The translations under genes were made by a program, and so were the position numbers. Below the pieces are notes generated by a model. It had not been told where the DNA came from and searched no databases. It saw only the letters and a list, made by a program, of their open reading frames with translations. Source: Papiliotrema nemorosa (taxonomy: Eukaryota > Basidiomycota > Tremellomycetes > Tremellales > Rhynchogastremaceae). Taken from it: DNA of 64,000 nucleotides. The DNA lies in the NCBI GenBank assembly GCA_032158125.1, contig JASKOT010000009.1:310001-374000 (forward strand), given 5' to 3'. Position 1 is the first letter of the stretch, and every line of letters begins with the position of its first letter. Below are positions 11,217 to 20,544 of the stretch, one piece after another.

Positions 11217-12068
11217 CTATAGGGCTGTTTGATCGCTGTTTGGGACCCCTAGAAATGATCTCACTCCCCGGAGACTGACTCCACTGGCTTCTTCCAGAGC
11301 AGATAGAACGTTTCTGTCTACTGACTCGGTCGCCTTGATATCGACCAGCATCCTTGTGATCGAGACCTGTTGCTCGTTCTGGGACTGCTCGTCTTGCGCC
11401 TGCGCTTGAAAAAGTTCAGTATGGGGTGACGGGTGACATGGGACACAGATGGTCCATATGCGGGTCGTTCGCTCTTCATCTTCATGCCATATCTCGTCCA
11501 TGTCAGGTAGACCAGGCTTGACCGATCCGTCATCTAGGACATGGAGCTGTACTAGTCGGCCCAGTGTGTTCAGTGCAGTCGTCAACAAGGACATCTACTC
11601 TTCTTTGGGTTCTTCACCTTTCGAGACATACAGGTCCACACCAGCCGTAAAGTCGTAGACGCTTGTGTCTGACACTTCATCCTCGTTTGTCCTCAGCCAA
11701 GCATGCACCGATCCACTCTCACCCAGCTCATCAGCCCGATATAGGTGAATGTTGAGCTTGGAAAGCGCTTCCCTCATTTCCTTTACCGGGATTGACAGCG
11801 CTTGACTGTCGTCTGGCAATGGCTTGGTCGTTCGACGCTCGGTATCGGGAAAGGGTGAGCTTACCGAATCCGACCCAACGTGCGAACCACCCATTGTGAG
11901 TCCTGCAAGCCCCGAAGACTGGCGTCGGATCTGATGTGAGGTGCTTGGACAGGAAGTTTTCGCGACTTTACCACCTCGAGGCAGAATCCGAAGTCTGCGG
12001 GTCAAGGCGGACGATCCCCCGCCTGAAATGTATTTGGTCCAAGTCCCTCCCGTTCTTTTAGACGTCAT
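11217..12068 (-). pseudogene. Hypothetical protein, tandem paralogue B, interrupted by an in-frame TAG
   Basis: The frame opens at ATG 12068 (MTSKRTGGTWTKYISGGGS), meets a TAG at 11595-11597 and continues in the same frame to a second TAG at 11217. Both halves are homologous to paralogue A. Before the stop, ALSKLNIHLYRADE and AGVDLYVSKGEE correspond to ALSNLGITIYRVE and VGIDIYVSEEE. After it, MSLLTTALN corresponds to LQLLNAALN. The stop aligns with Trp in paralogue A, so TGG to TAG would explain it. Alternatively a 66-nt, frame-preserving intron (11552-11617, GTGAAG...GACTAG) removes the stop together with 22 codons of homologous sequence. It is therefore either a recent pseudogene or a gene with a sequence in transition to an intron. 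Function unknown. Confidence 0.55.
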
Positions 12069-13598
12069 GACTTTTGAATGCTGATGGATCAGCTGAGCGT
12101 GGGGAATCTCGGAATTCAGGAAGCTCGAGTTGTCTACACAGACGTGATGCAGGATTGTTCACGAATATGGGATGGGCGGCAGAAAGGAACGCGAACAATG
12201 CTCCAGCGATGTCGATTAGCGGACGTCCAATTTGGAACGTGTTTCAGTTTGGATGGCAGATGATGCATGTGACTGCAACTTGTCAGCTACGCCCATACTA
12301 TCCAGTGGGGTCCAATAAGGCCCATGCAGTACCGCCTGTGCTCATCAGAGTGGGGAGGCATCCTTTGTTTGCTCATGCTCATGATGCATTGCCCGGTATA
12401 GCTGCCACAAACGAAATTCTCAGCCAAGAGATACTCTGCTTTGGCAGTACGCGGTGCCGATGAACTGATGATCATGGCTCCATCTGCATGTCTAGGGTCT
12501 CCATGGAATCACCTTCTTATCTTCGAGATATTGCACGATCCTGACCCGCGATTCCCTTGAGCCGCAGAGCTTGAGCGAGGCATCTCCTGAGGCGAAAATC
12601 CGATTTCCAGCTACGTCAGGGATTGTGGACAACGCCATTAGCTCAAGGCAATGCAATCCGCCACGAGAAAGCGAGTCTGACATCTCATCTGGTCAACCAC
12701 ATCCGTGAATGCTCGGATTTGACGCCTCGAACCCGCTCCTCCCATGGCATAAAGGATGGCATCAAGACAACGAGACGCGTAACAACGTACTCAAAGAGGA
12801 GAGCCGACGAGAGGAATATGGAAGGAGAAAATCCTTCGACCTCGCTGACCACACTGAGGGGTTGTTGCCTTCATCTAGAGGAGGTTCAGTACGAGTACTG
12901 TACAGTAGCTGCCTGGACATACTAGCAGCAGCTTACGCTACACGTATTTCGGGGTGATCTGGGAGGATTATCGCATCAGATATAAGCATGGTGCTCATAC
13001 ACCGCAGGCATCCAGAACGACCGAATGCGGACTGGAGAAGTCAGCAAAGATCAGGGTCATTCCGGTGGCGGCCCGAGCAATGTGCGAGGCGCGCTACGGA
13101 TACCTCGACACGAGCCAGATATCTACATCGTCGGCCCCTTACACCGGTTTACAGGGTCCATGAGGAGTCAAGAATGGTCTGGATCTGTAAGATAGCGTTC
13201 CTGCCAAGCCTGAGCTGAATCGATATAGATCGCTGAAACCAACATGAGCTCCAAAAATACCTCGAGGCGGATTCGAGATCTCGATTTTTGGCACCGCCAC
13301 CTTCATGCTTCCCTAAAACGGCTGATCTGTTGGTGTCCGTCACAGATCTCGACGGGTACATGTGTTTTGCCCCGCACAGAAGACTCATATCCAGTGTCAA
13401 GTGTAAAATGACCTAAGCACCCTTGGTGATGTGACGAACGAGGCAAGAGATGCGAGAACAACGAGGTGAGCTGAACTGCCTCGATGCTGTTCTCGTGGAA
13501 CGAAACGCCATCTTGCACCGCAAAGCTCACATTCATACACCGAGCATACCAACTCGGCCCGCAGGGTACACTCGTCTTCGTGATGGACGGAATACACA
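12069..13598. other. Gene-poor stretch before the secreted-protein genes
   Basis: About 1.5 kb holds only short frames in all six phases, most without a plausible start. The only one with some protein-like character is a 63-codon minus-strand frame at 12492-12683 (DVAGNRIFASGDASLKL, VRIVQYLEDKKVIPW). It could be a relic exon, but nothing supports expression. No repeats or RNA genes were recognised. Confidence 0.4.
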
Positions 13599-13606
13599 TA
13601 TATAAG
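13599..13606 (+). promoter_or_regulatory. TATA-like element upstream of the Ser/Ala-rich secreted protein
   Basis: TATATAAG lies about 80 bp before the ATG at 13687, a normal distance for a strongly expressed fungal gene with a short leader. Confidence 0.45.
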
Positions 13607-13686
13607 TCGTGATCCTCCCTCTTTCTCTGTATCCCTACACTTTGCGTTGTACACTACTCTCCGCTAGCTGTCCCACACAACTCAAG

Positions 13687-14161
13687 ATGAAGTTCTCCCT
13701 GGTTCTCCTTGCCCTTGTCCCCGCCCTCGCTTCGGTAAGCTAAATACAGCTTGAAGCTGAATCGGTCTGCAAGAAACGAATCCAACTAATCCCTTTAGGC
13801 CTCGGCGGTAGGAGCGCCTCTCGAACCTCGAGCCGCCTCTTCCTCCTCATCGGCTTCTGCTGCGTCTGCCTCTCATTCAGTCTCCACATCCCACGCTTCT
13901 GGCTCAGCCTTCATCTCCTCGAGTGCATCTCATTCCTCTGCCGCCGCGATGGCTTCTTCTGCCATCAGTCGGGCCTCCTCGATCGCTGGCTCGGCCTCGC
14001 GGGCTGCCGCATCAGGAGCTTCAGCCGCCACTTCGAAAGCGGCCTCGGCTTCTTCGGCTGCTGCTTCCGCTAAAAAGAGCGGAGCGGCTTCGAAATCCAA
14101 TGTTCAAGCTGGACTCTTGGCCGGTGTCGTCCTCATTGCGGGTGCAGCGGCTGCTCTGTAG
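13687..14161 (+). CDS. Small Ser/Ala-rich secreted protein, probable GPI anchor
   Basis: Two exons (13687-13734 and 13799-14161, intron 13735-13798) encode about 136 aa. Exon 1 is almost exactly the signal peptide MKFSLVLLALVPALAS. The mature part begins ASAVGAPLEPRAASS and is then nearly all Ser and Ala with scattered His, Lys and Thr, a likely O-glycosylated stalk. The C-terminus KKSGAASKSNVQAGLLAGV plus a hydrophobic run to AAAAL has the form of a GPI-attachment signal, with small residues before the hydrophobic tail. There are no cysteines and no catalytic domain, so a structural wall or surface role is inferred. It heads a run of four genes for small secreted proteins. Confidence 0.72.
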
Positions 14162-14598
14162 GAGATATACTGTAGTCCTGTGGCAAGGTGATCGTTGATA
14201 GGAAATATGGTGTCAAAGTGCTTGTAAATGCAATTCTGATCTACCCTCGTCTGTTGTACATACTGGGCATTTCAAGGGACAGTTCTCATTCACAGGCTGT
14301 TAGGGGCCACAGCATATTTCGGGCCAATGACGCAGGGTAGACGATACCTCCTTTGTCCATCCCGCCCTCATGACGATCGTGAGGATTCTGTCTTCACGCT
14401 GTCGACATCCTTTGATTATCATCCAACGCAGCGGTATTTGTCGCTGAAACGTCAATCAACCCTACTGTCACACAGCACATACTGTATAGCGCGATATGAT
14501 CGGCGCACCTCCCCTCTTTCGACTCTTGACTATACTCCAACCGCTTCTCACTCCCCCTTCGCACACTCGCTGATCTCCACTATCTCCTCAACGAGTCC
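14162..14598. other. Intergenic region, 3' end of one secreted-protein gene and promoter of the next
   Basis: About 440 bp between two plus-strand genes. It should contain the terminator of the upstream gene and the promoter of the downstream one. A weak T/C-rich stretch precedes 14599. No other element was seen. Confidence 0.3.
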
Positions 14599-15227
14599 AT
14601 GAGCTGGATGAGGGCTCCTCTTCGAACTCTCCTGGTCGGTCTATTGTGTCTCCTCATTGCGACACTCGCCGCTACCACTGACGAAGCGTGTGTCCGGGCA
14701 TGTTCCGATTACAGCGTTGTCCTGGGTCATTGTCGGCAGATATACGGTGATCTCCGTGAGCATCCCCCTTCCCCTTGCCCTTGGCGCTGATGAGTGCAGA
14801 GTACATGCAGAACATGACGTTTGCCAACGAGTTCGTCAATTGCATATGCACGGGACAAGAGAATGACGCTGTCCTTGGCAATGATGCTCTATCCACTTCG
14901 GTCGGGATCTGTCAGTCTTGCCAGATGACTCCTGGGAAGATCAAGGATGATCTATCCGTGAGCTTCTCAAGAGAGGAGCGGTTGTGGACTAATGCTCAGA
15001 TGTTGATGGATCTATGCGTGGTTCAAGTATCAAACGGGACTGCTTCAGAGGCGATTCACTTCATGCCTGTCGGGTACACCACAAGCGAAGCGAACATAGG
15101 CGGGTCTCTGGGAGATAGTTGGGAAAGCCCGGAAAAGACAGGTGAAGGTGCGAGAACAAGGCTAGGCGTGTCATCTTCCCTTTCAGTTGGTGTCGCTTTC
15201 TTCGTCGCGATAACGCTCTTGCGGTGA
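14599..15227 (+). CDS. Small secreted cysteine-containing protein, probable GPI anchor
   Basis: Exon 1 from ATG 14599 begins with a signal peptide (core TLLVGLLCLLIATLA after MSWMRAPLR). The mature start is TTDEACVRACSDYSVVLGHC. The intron is probably 14756-14799 (GTGAGC donor, GTGCAG acceptor, 44 nt). Exon 2 continues QYMQNMTFANEFVNCICTG and GICQSCQMTPGKIKDDLS, then MLMDLCVVQ. At least seven cysteines and two N-glycosylation sequons (NMT, NGT) are visible. The protein ends with a hydrophobic tail (LSVGVAFFVAITLLR) after a small-residue stretch, which fits a GPI signal. It resembles the many fungal extracellular proteins with spaced CxxxC motifs, but no named family is certain. An alternative start at 14608 is possible. 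Confidence 0.62.
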
Positions 15228-15412
15228 TCGCGCCAGGTGGCCGAGGGGTTTTGCTAGCGAGCTTTTGAGGGACCTATGACCAGACTGAGAAGGATTCAAT
15301 GCGGATTGAGAGATATTTTGCATTAGGCATTCGCCATCTTCATTATACTTTGATCATCGAAAATTTCGTTAGGCGAGAATGTCCACGTATAAGCTTCTCT
15401 CCTTACAGTCCA

Positions 15413-16496
15413 GCGACAACACCGGCAATGGCGACTACCAAACCCAAAAGACCCTTGTTGACGGTCCCCACTGGTGTCGCAGCGCCAGTACTGGCCGAGG
15501 CAGGAATAGCGTTGACCGATGCCGAGCTTTGAGAAGAGCTCTGCGAAGTGCTTCGACCCGCAGAGGCTGCACTGGCCGAGACGGCGGAGCCAATGGCACT
15601 TGTTGCGGCGTTCGACGCGGAACTTGACGCAGCGAGAGGCGTGACAGCAGCATTCGAAGTTGTGGAAGCTTGTGATGGTCTGTCCGTGTCAGCGGAGACT
15701 CATTCCTTACGCTCTGACTTACTGCAGGGTGCTGGTGACTACTACAACGCTGTCCGAACGGGTGGTTGGACTGATTGAAGCGACAGCCGCAGAAGACCTT
15801 TCATCAGCGAAAGACCGAAGCCGACAATGAAGGGCTCACCGAGACGGAGCGGCAGCGCTCGATTCAGCGGGAGCAGAGACTTCGCTTTGCGCAGATGTAG
15901 CAGCTGCAGAGGTCTCAGCTCGACTCTGGGAAGATTCCACAGTGGCTGCTGGTGCAGCAGTCGAGGTAGATTGAGCTGGCACGGATGAGGCAACGCTCGA
16001 TGAGGTGGTTGTGGTAGATGTACCTGATGAAGAGGCAGCCGCTGCGCTCGAGGAGCTACCACTGCTGGACCCGAACGATCCTCCATTCTGGCAGACATCG
16101 TCAAAGTATGCCTGGGCAGCTGCGAGCTGCGAGGTCTAGCACATAAGTAATTTGTAAAACGCAGAGCACACGGCGGGGAGCTTACGGGACAGGAGGCGCT
16201 GAAACATGATCGGAGGAAACCCGAGACAGATGGAGAGGTGCAGAGACATGAAGTGTCGTTGGGATCGCAGGCCTGCCAGTCAGCATCAGGCATCTGGCTA
16301 ACGGCCAGGTCACTTACAGATCCAGTGTTTCCGATATTCTCATAACAGTTGGCAGCACAACTGGGGTAGTCGGCTCTACGGACGAGCGGGACCGTGGCCT
16401 GTAGGATGCTCAGCGGTCGTCGCCGTTTGTAGAGGAGGGTATACTCACAGCCGAGGTCAAGCCAAGCAGAGAGAGGGCGATGAATGCAGTCTTCAT
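15413..16496 (-). CDS. CFEM-domain secreted protein 1, probable GPI anchor
   Basis: CFEM proteins are eight-cysteine fungal surface or secreted proteins, several of which bind and relay heme for iron uptake. This gene starts at 16496 with signal peptide MKTAFIALSLLGLTSA, then ATVPLVRRADYPSC with a dibasic Kex2-like site. Spliced exons give CAANCYENIGNTGS, ACDPNDTSCLC, SGFLRSCFSASC and AYFDDVC: eight cysteines in CFEM spacing. The Asp three residues before the fourth cysteine (DTSCLC) is at the position of the heme-ligating Asp in characterised CFEM proteins. A long Ser/Thr/Ala-rich stalk follows and the tail LLGLVVAIAGVVAGL, ending at a TAA covering 15413-15415, looks like a GPI signal. There are several introns. 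It is convergent with the upstream secreted-protein gene. Confidence 0.82.
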
Positions 16497-16966
16497 GATG
16501 ATTGTTCCAAGTCGTTCTGTCGTAGAAAGTCCGTCACAAACAAGTAGATGCAGCTCTATAAATGACGTCGGTTTTTCGCGAATGAGAACGTCAAAATAAT
16601 GTGATTTTCTCCTGAAGATTGGTCTCTAAGGGCACTTCTATCTATTCCGTCGAAAGGAAGGTGTAAGAGATGGAATGTTGTTGGAGATCAAAGGAAAGAG
16701 ATGTTTGCTGTCCAAAAGAACAACCCGTCTGTTGAAAAAGGGGGTGGAGCTCATGTCCCATCAGCCAAGACGATCGTCAGACGCCACCCCCCGGAAAAAC
16801 TCCGATTTCTCGCCACCTCCTCCACGTGGGGTGGCAAACAAAAAGGCGGCGTTTACCGAACACTTGCATAGACCCATTGTCCATCAAGGACCAAGCAGAG
16901 CCCGTGTATCGAAGGCATGACAAAGGGGGACTTGGTGTATCAAGGATCCTAGAAGTCGCAGACACT
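16497..16966. other. Promoter of CFEM gene 1 and 3' flank of CFEM gene 2
   Basis: 470 bp between two minus-strand CFEM genes. It should contain the CFEM-1 promoter next to 16496. I see no GATA-type cluster or other iron-regulatory signature that I would defend. Confidence 0.3.
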
Positions 16967-17940
16967 TTACAAGGCCAGAGCGACTCCTCCAGCTGCCAAA
17001 AGAACACCCATAATCCCTGCTTGAGCGGTCGGCATCGCGAATCCGGTGCTGCTCGATGAAGCTGCCGACACTCGAGAGACAGAGGCTGATCTGGATGTGG
17101 ATTGACCCGAGCCTGCACTGGTGACTCGAGTGCTCGAGGTGGCCGCTACGACAATTGTTGTCGGGGGAGTGGCACTAGGCGTGAGCATGGCATATCCTAG
17201 GCCGTGGGGACTCACGTCGAGGCGACATTCGATTCTGAAGATCTGTAGCTCAGCGGAAGTCCTCGCCTGTCATGGGGAACTCACGCGACAGCCGACTCGG
17301 AGCCTGACGCCTGACTCGATTCTGCTACCTGTGCGGAGCTGGCCGCACCCGCTCCATCAGCGCTCTGAGACGGAACGTCGGAAGATGACGCCTGCGCAGA
17401 GGAAGCGGCACTCGTCGACGATCCAGCAGAGGCGCTCGCCGTCTCCGACGCTACAGCCGCCTTGCAAAGATCGATGCCGTACTGAGCAGCAGACTCCAAG
17501 TCGGTGGTCTAAGCATCAGTCATCACGGATGCACGGTCGGGTCTGATGTTGTTGGGATTGTTACAGAACTCACGCTGCAACTAGCTTGCAAACACGATGC
17601 AATGAATCCTTGAACTTCAGGCTGAGTACAGAGACAAGCGATGGATCCGCTGGAGCAATCAGACTGCAATGATCAGTGTATTCTGGCGTTTGATGGATGG
17701 ACCGGGATCGACGCACCGTCTGGCCCTGAGCTTGGGAGTAACACGACTCGGCGCAGGCAGGAACACCGGGCACAGTGGTAGAACTTGGGAACTCGGAATC
17801 GTAGCTCTGGGTCGCGGAGGTGTCTTGTCGTCGGAGAGGAACAAACTCGCGCTGTTGTCAACGCGTGTCCTACGGGCTGCAGAAAGTCAACATACGGCGG
17901 TGATGAGGGGCAACAATGCCAAAAAGATGGTTGCGCGCAT
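16967..17940 (-). CDS. CFEM-domain secreted protein 2, variant heme pocket, probable GPI anchor
   Basis: The start at 17940 gives signal peptide MRATIFLALLPLITA, spliced to SYDSEFPSSTTVPGVP. The eight CFEM cysteines follow: ACAESCYSQAQGQT, SDCSSGSIACLC, GFIASCLQASC and AAQYGIDLC. Unlike its neighbour, the residue three before the fourth cysteine is Ser (SIACLC) instead of Asp, so the usual heme-iron ligand is missing. An Ala/Ser-rich stalk (ASETASASAGSSTSAASS) follows. The last exon ends MGVLLAAGGVALAL, a hydrophobic tail compatible with GPI attachment, with TAA at 16967-16969. Introns separate the signal peptide, the two halves of the CFEM domain, the stalk and the tail. It is a tandem relative of the gene at 15413-16496, though sequence identity outside the cysteine framework is low. 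Confidence 0.8.
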
Positions 17941-18431
17941 GATGTATAAGTCGCGATTCAGCTAAAGAGTGTGGTCGAGTTGGACTGTGTGGTTGGATGG
18001 ATGTATGAGTGTGAGAGAAGAAAGTTGAGTGAGAAAGGGGACGTGAAGAAGGAGTCGGAGAATGGCCCATGGGATGGGTAACCCCCCTTTTGCAGATCTG
18101 AAACGTCTCAGGGGAAGGATGTCAACATATCCAGCGTCTGAGCATCATATGTTCCACAAAGACCTATAGACAGCACAGTCATATCATCGCTAGAAGATGC
18201 AATCCCAGCACAACGAGTACCATTGTCCTTCTTTCACTGTCAACAGGTCGCAGACAATGGGGAGTACTGAGGTGGAGCGCGAAAACAACGAAAACGAAAA
18301 ACAGGCGCGTCTTTATCCTTTGGCGCAGCGCGAGGCTTTGCCGTGCTGCTTTTAGCCCAGGGTCAAGGGGCATGGCCAAATGCATAGGTGATGGTACAGA
18401 TGCTTGTCTATGGATTCCGAACTCAGTGCAG
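17941..18431. other. Promoter of CFEM gene 2 and 3' flank of the oxidoreductase gene
   Basis: About 490 bp without a convincing reading frame. T/C-rich sequence on the minus strand next to 17940 is a plausible core promoter and leader for CFEM gene 2. Confidence 0.3.
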
Positions 18432-19860
18432 TCATTTTCTGGGTCGTCGAGTCTTTTCACTCGCCCATCGGATCGCCCACGTTGTCTCGTACGTTTTGAC
18501 GGCTGAAAGTCAGCTCTGTAATCTGGGATGATGGGACCAGGCTAGATGCTCACCATCATCATACGAAGAAAGGACGGGCAAATCGGCTGTGCCTTTTGTG
18601 GCTGTATCGATAAAGGTCGACATCTCCGAGAAGAACGCGTCGTCGTCATGGAATGTGTGGATTTCCTCGGCATCGGATCCTGGACGTCTGACGTATAGTG
18701 TGGGTCGGTTGTATGGGTCGATCAACTTGAGCTGGTACCCATCCGCGACTGTCGTCAGCTTCTTCTCTTTGGTATGCCCAACTCACAGACGGCCAGTTCT
18801 GTCGAGAACTCTTGACCTTGCAACGCGACACCATGCTCCAAGTGCCCGATCGCTCCATTGTCGTATTTCCAAGTAGCTGATGTGAACCGCGGTATCCTGT
18901 CGTCCTCCGGTATGAGACTCTCGTCGATTTGCATATTGGACAACTTTCCCGGTGCCTCGTACCACTCGATAGAGTGAGCCATGATGGTCTCCAAGTCGAC
19001 CTCTCCTCCAAAGTACCTAGACAGATCGACAAAATGGGTGGCCTGTTCGACGATTGGTCCGCAATCTATAGATTTGTTCCACCAGGCCAATTTCCGACTC
19101 GCCTCGTATGCTGCTTGTCAATACACACCGAAGCGCAGATTAGGTTCTCTCACCCATGACATATCGTGCAGAGGTCATCATGACTACCAAGTTGTTCTCC
19201 TCGATGATCCTCTTCATCTTTTGTACTGCTGCCGAGTATCGCAGCATATACCCCACACTAACCACATTGCTCTTCCGACTCTCCAATAACGCCGCGACCT
19301 GTTTCACATCCTCTACGGGTCGAGTGGATACTGGTTTCTCCACGAACAAAGCCGAAGTTGGGAAAGCATCCGTAATGACCTCTTCCAGGTTGAACCCCTT
19401 GGAAGCGTCCATCGTACCCCTGAAAGCTGGTGGACAGCCCAACAAGACGAGGTTGGGCGGGGAAGAGGAAAGTGCTTCGGTCGCAGCTTTGACAGAGGGG
19501 TAGATGACAGTCTTGTTGTACGCGCTAGCGGCTAGAGTTTTGCGTTTGGTAGCGAGAACAATCTCGGCCCGGTCGACAGCTGGGTCCACTAGACCGACCA
19601 CTTTGAGTCGGGCGCCAAGCTTGAGTTCGAGCCGCTGAGAGTGGTTCCACGGCTAGAACATTAGTAGTGCATTTGCGTCTGGATTCTCTGTTCAGCTCAC
19701 TCCTTCGTCTGATCCAAAATTGACTAGGAATCAGCTTCGCTCTGACATATGGCTCACTATTCCCGGCTCCGATGATGAGCACCGTAACATTTGGTCCATC
19801 TTCCGGCACGAGACCCGGTCGAGGTGCAGTATGTCCGTTGGCGGAAGGTTGGATGGTCAT
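18432..19860 (-). CDS. Gfo/Idh/MocA-family NAD(P)-dependent oxidoreductase
   Basis: This family oxidises or reduces sugars, polyols and related substrates with NAD(P). The start at 19860 (MTIQPSANGHTAPRPGLVPE) leads to the Rossmann strand VTVLIIGAGN. Joined across a 34-nt intron (19724-19757), a 23-nt micro-exon (19701-19723) and a second intron (19653-19700), it reads GAGNINFGSDEGPWNHSQRL and continues LKVVGLVDPAVDRA. The conserved VEKPVSTRP segment carries the family EKP motif with its catalytic Lys. The C-terminal part has DCGPIVEQATHFVDLSRYF and a beta-sheet domain. The last exon gives YETTWAIRWASEKTR, stop at 18432-18434. It is divergent from an MFS sugar transporter across a shared 684-bp region. 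The substrate cannot be told from sequence. Confidence 0.82.
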
Positions 19861-20544
19861 TGTCGATAGCTGCGGAATGTGTGGTGGTCCAGCTTGTGGG
19901 TCTGGTAGGACTTTGTACTCTGTTCAAGATATTTCCATCGATTGACCAGACGAAAACAGTGGACTTGACATGTGGAGGACATCACTCCACTGTGTCCCGC
20001 GGGCAGGCTCACTCGGATCACAGTTGCGCAAACCCCTTCGCATTCTGCATTCCGACGTCTGCTCGGATAACAGTGAGCGCAGTGCGTTTCGACTTCTCGC
20101 TGCGGGCCGACGATTGCGGCAAGGCGCGCAGTGGCTTCTATCGGGTTTCGGCTTGAACCACGTCGTCGGTGTCATTCTCAACCCTCGGGTTTGGGTATTT
20201 TCTGCTTGCTATTGCGGAGCCAACGCAATCTTCGACTTCAGCGACTCAACCCTTCCCAAGTAATAAAGTCGGAACTGATCAGGCCTGGCGCGACCTTGCT
20301 GACCGCGCCGGAAGACAACCCTCCGAAGCTCTGACTGTTTCGTTTCGCTTGTTATGCTTGCCGATGCATCGCAGCGTGCTGTAAACAGGTCACCACGGGG
20401 CTCACCCGTTGCGCAGACTTAAGTCGCAGCCACCCAAGAAACATATATAACTCAAGCACCTCGTCGTCTGTCCTTCGTCGCAATCTCATCTCGAGAATCT
20501 CGTTCCCGCAACGCTACTGATCTGGATCTGAGCAAGTCACCATT
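19861..20544. promoter_or_regulatory. Shared divergent promoter of the oxidoreductase and the sugar transporter
   Basis: 684 bp separate the two start codons, longer than most spacers here, which fits a regulated divergent promoter. A TATATAA lies at 20444-20450 for the transporter side. Possible CGG-type half sites for a Zn2Cys6 regulator are scattered through it, but none forms a clear repeat. Confidence 0.45.
20444..20450 (+). promoter_or_regulatory. TATA-like element of the sugar transporter
   Basis: TATATAA, about 95 bp before the ATG at 20545, followed by a C/T-rich leader ending in CACCATT next to the start. Confidence 0.45.

Noticed and set aside
11217..11594. Second half of paralogue B as an independent gene
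   Set aside because: Its ATG directly follows the in-frame TAG and its sequence continues the homology to paralogue A, so it is part of the same interrupted gene.
12492..12683. 63-codon minus-strand frame with protein-like sequence
   Set aside because: No signal peptide, no splice partners and no homologue recognised. Kept only as a note in the intergenic entry.
15742..16293. 183-codon minus-strand frame starting MPDADWQACDPN
   Set aside because: It overlaps the first CFEM gene and shares one exon with it but runs through introns. The spliced model with all eight cysteines is better.
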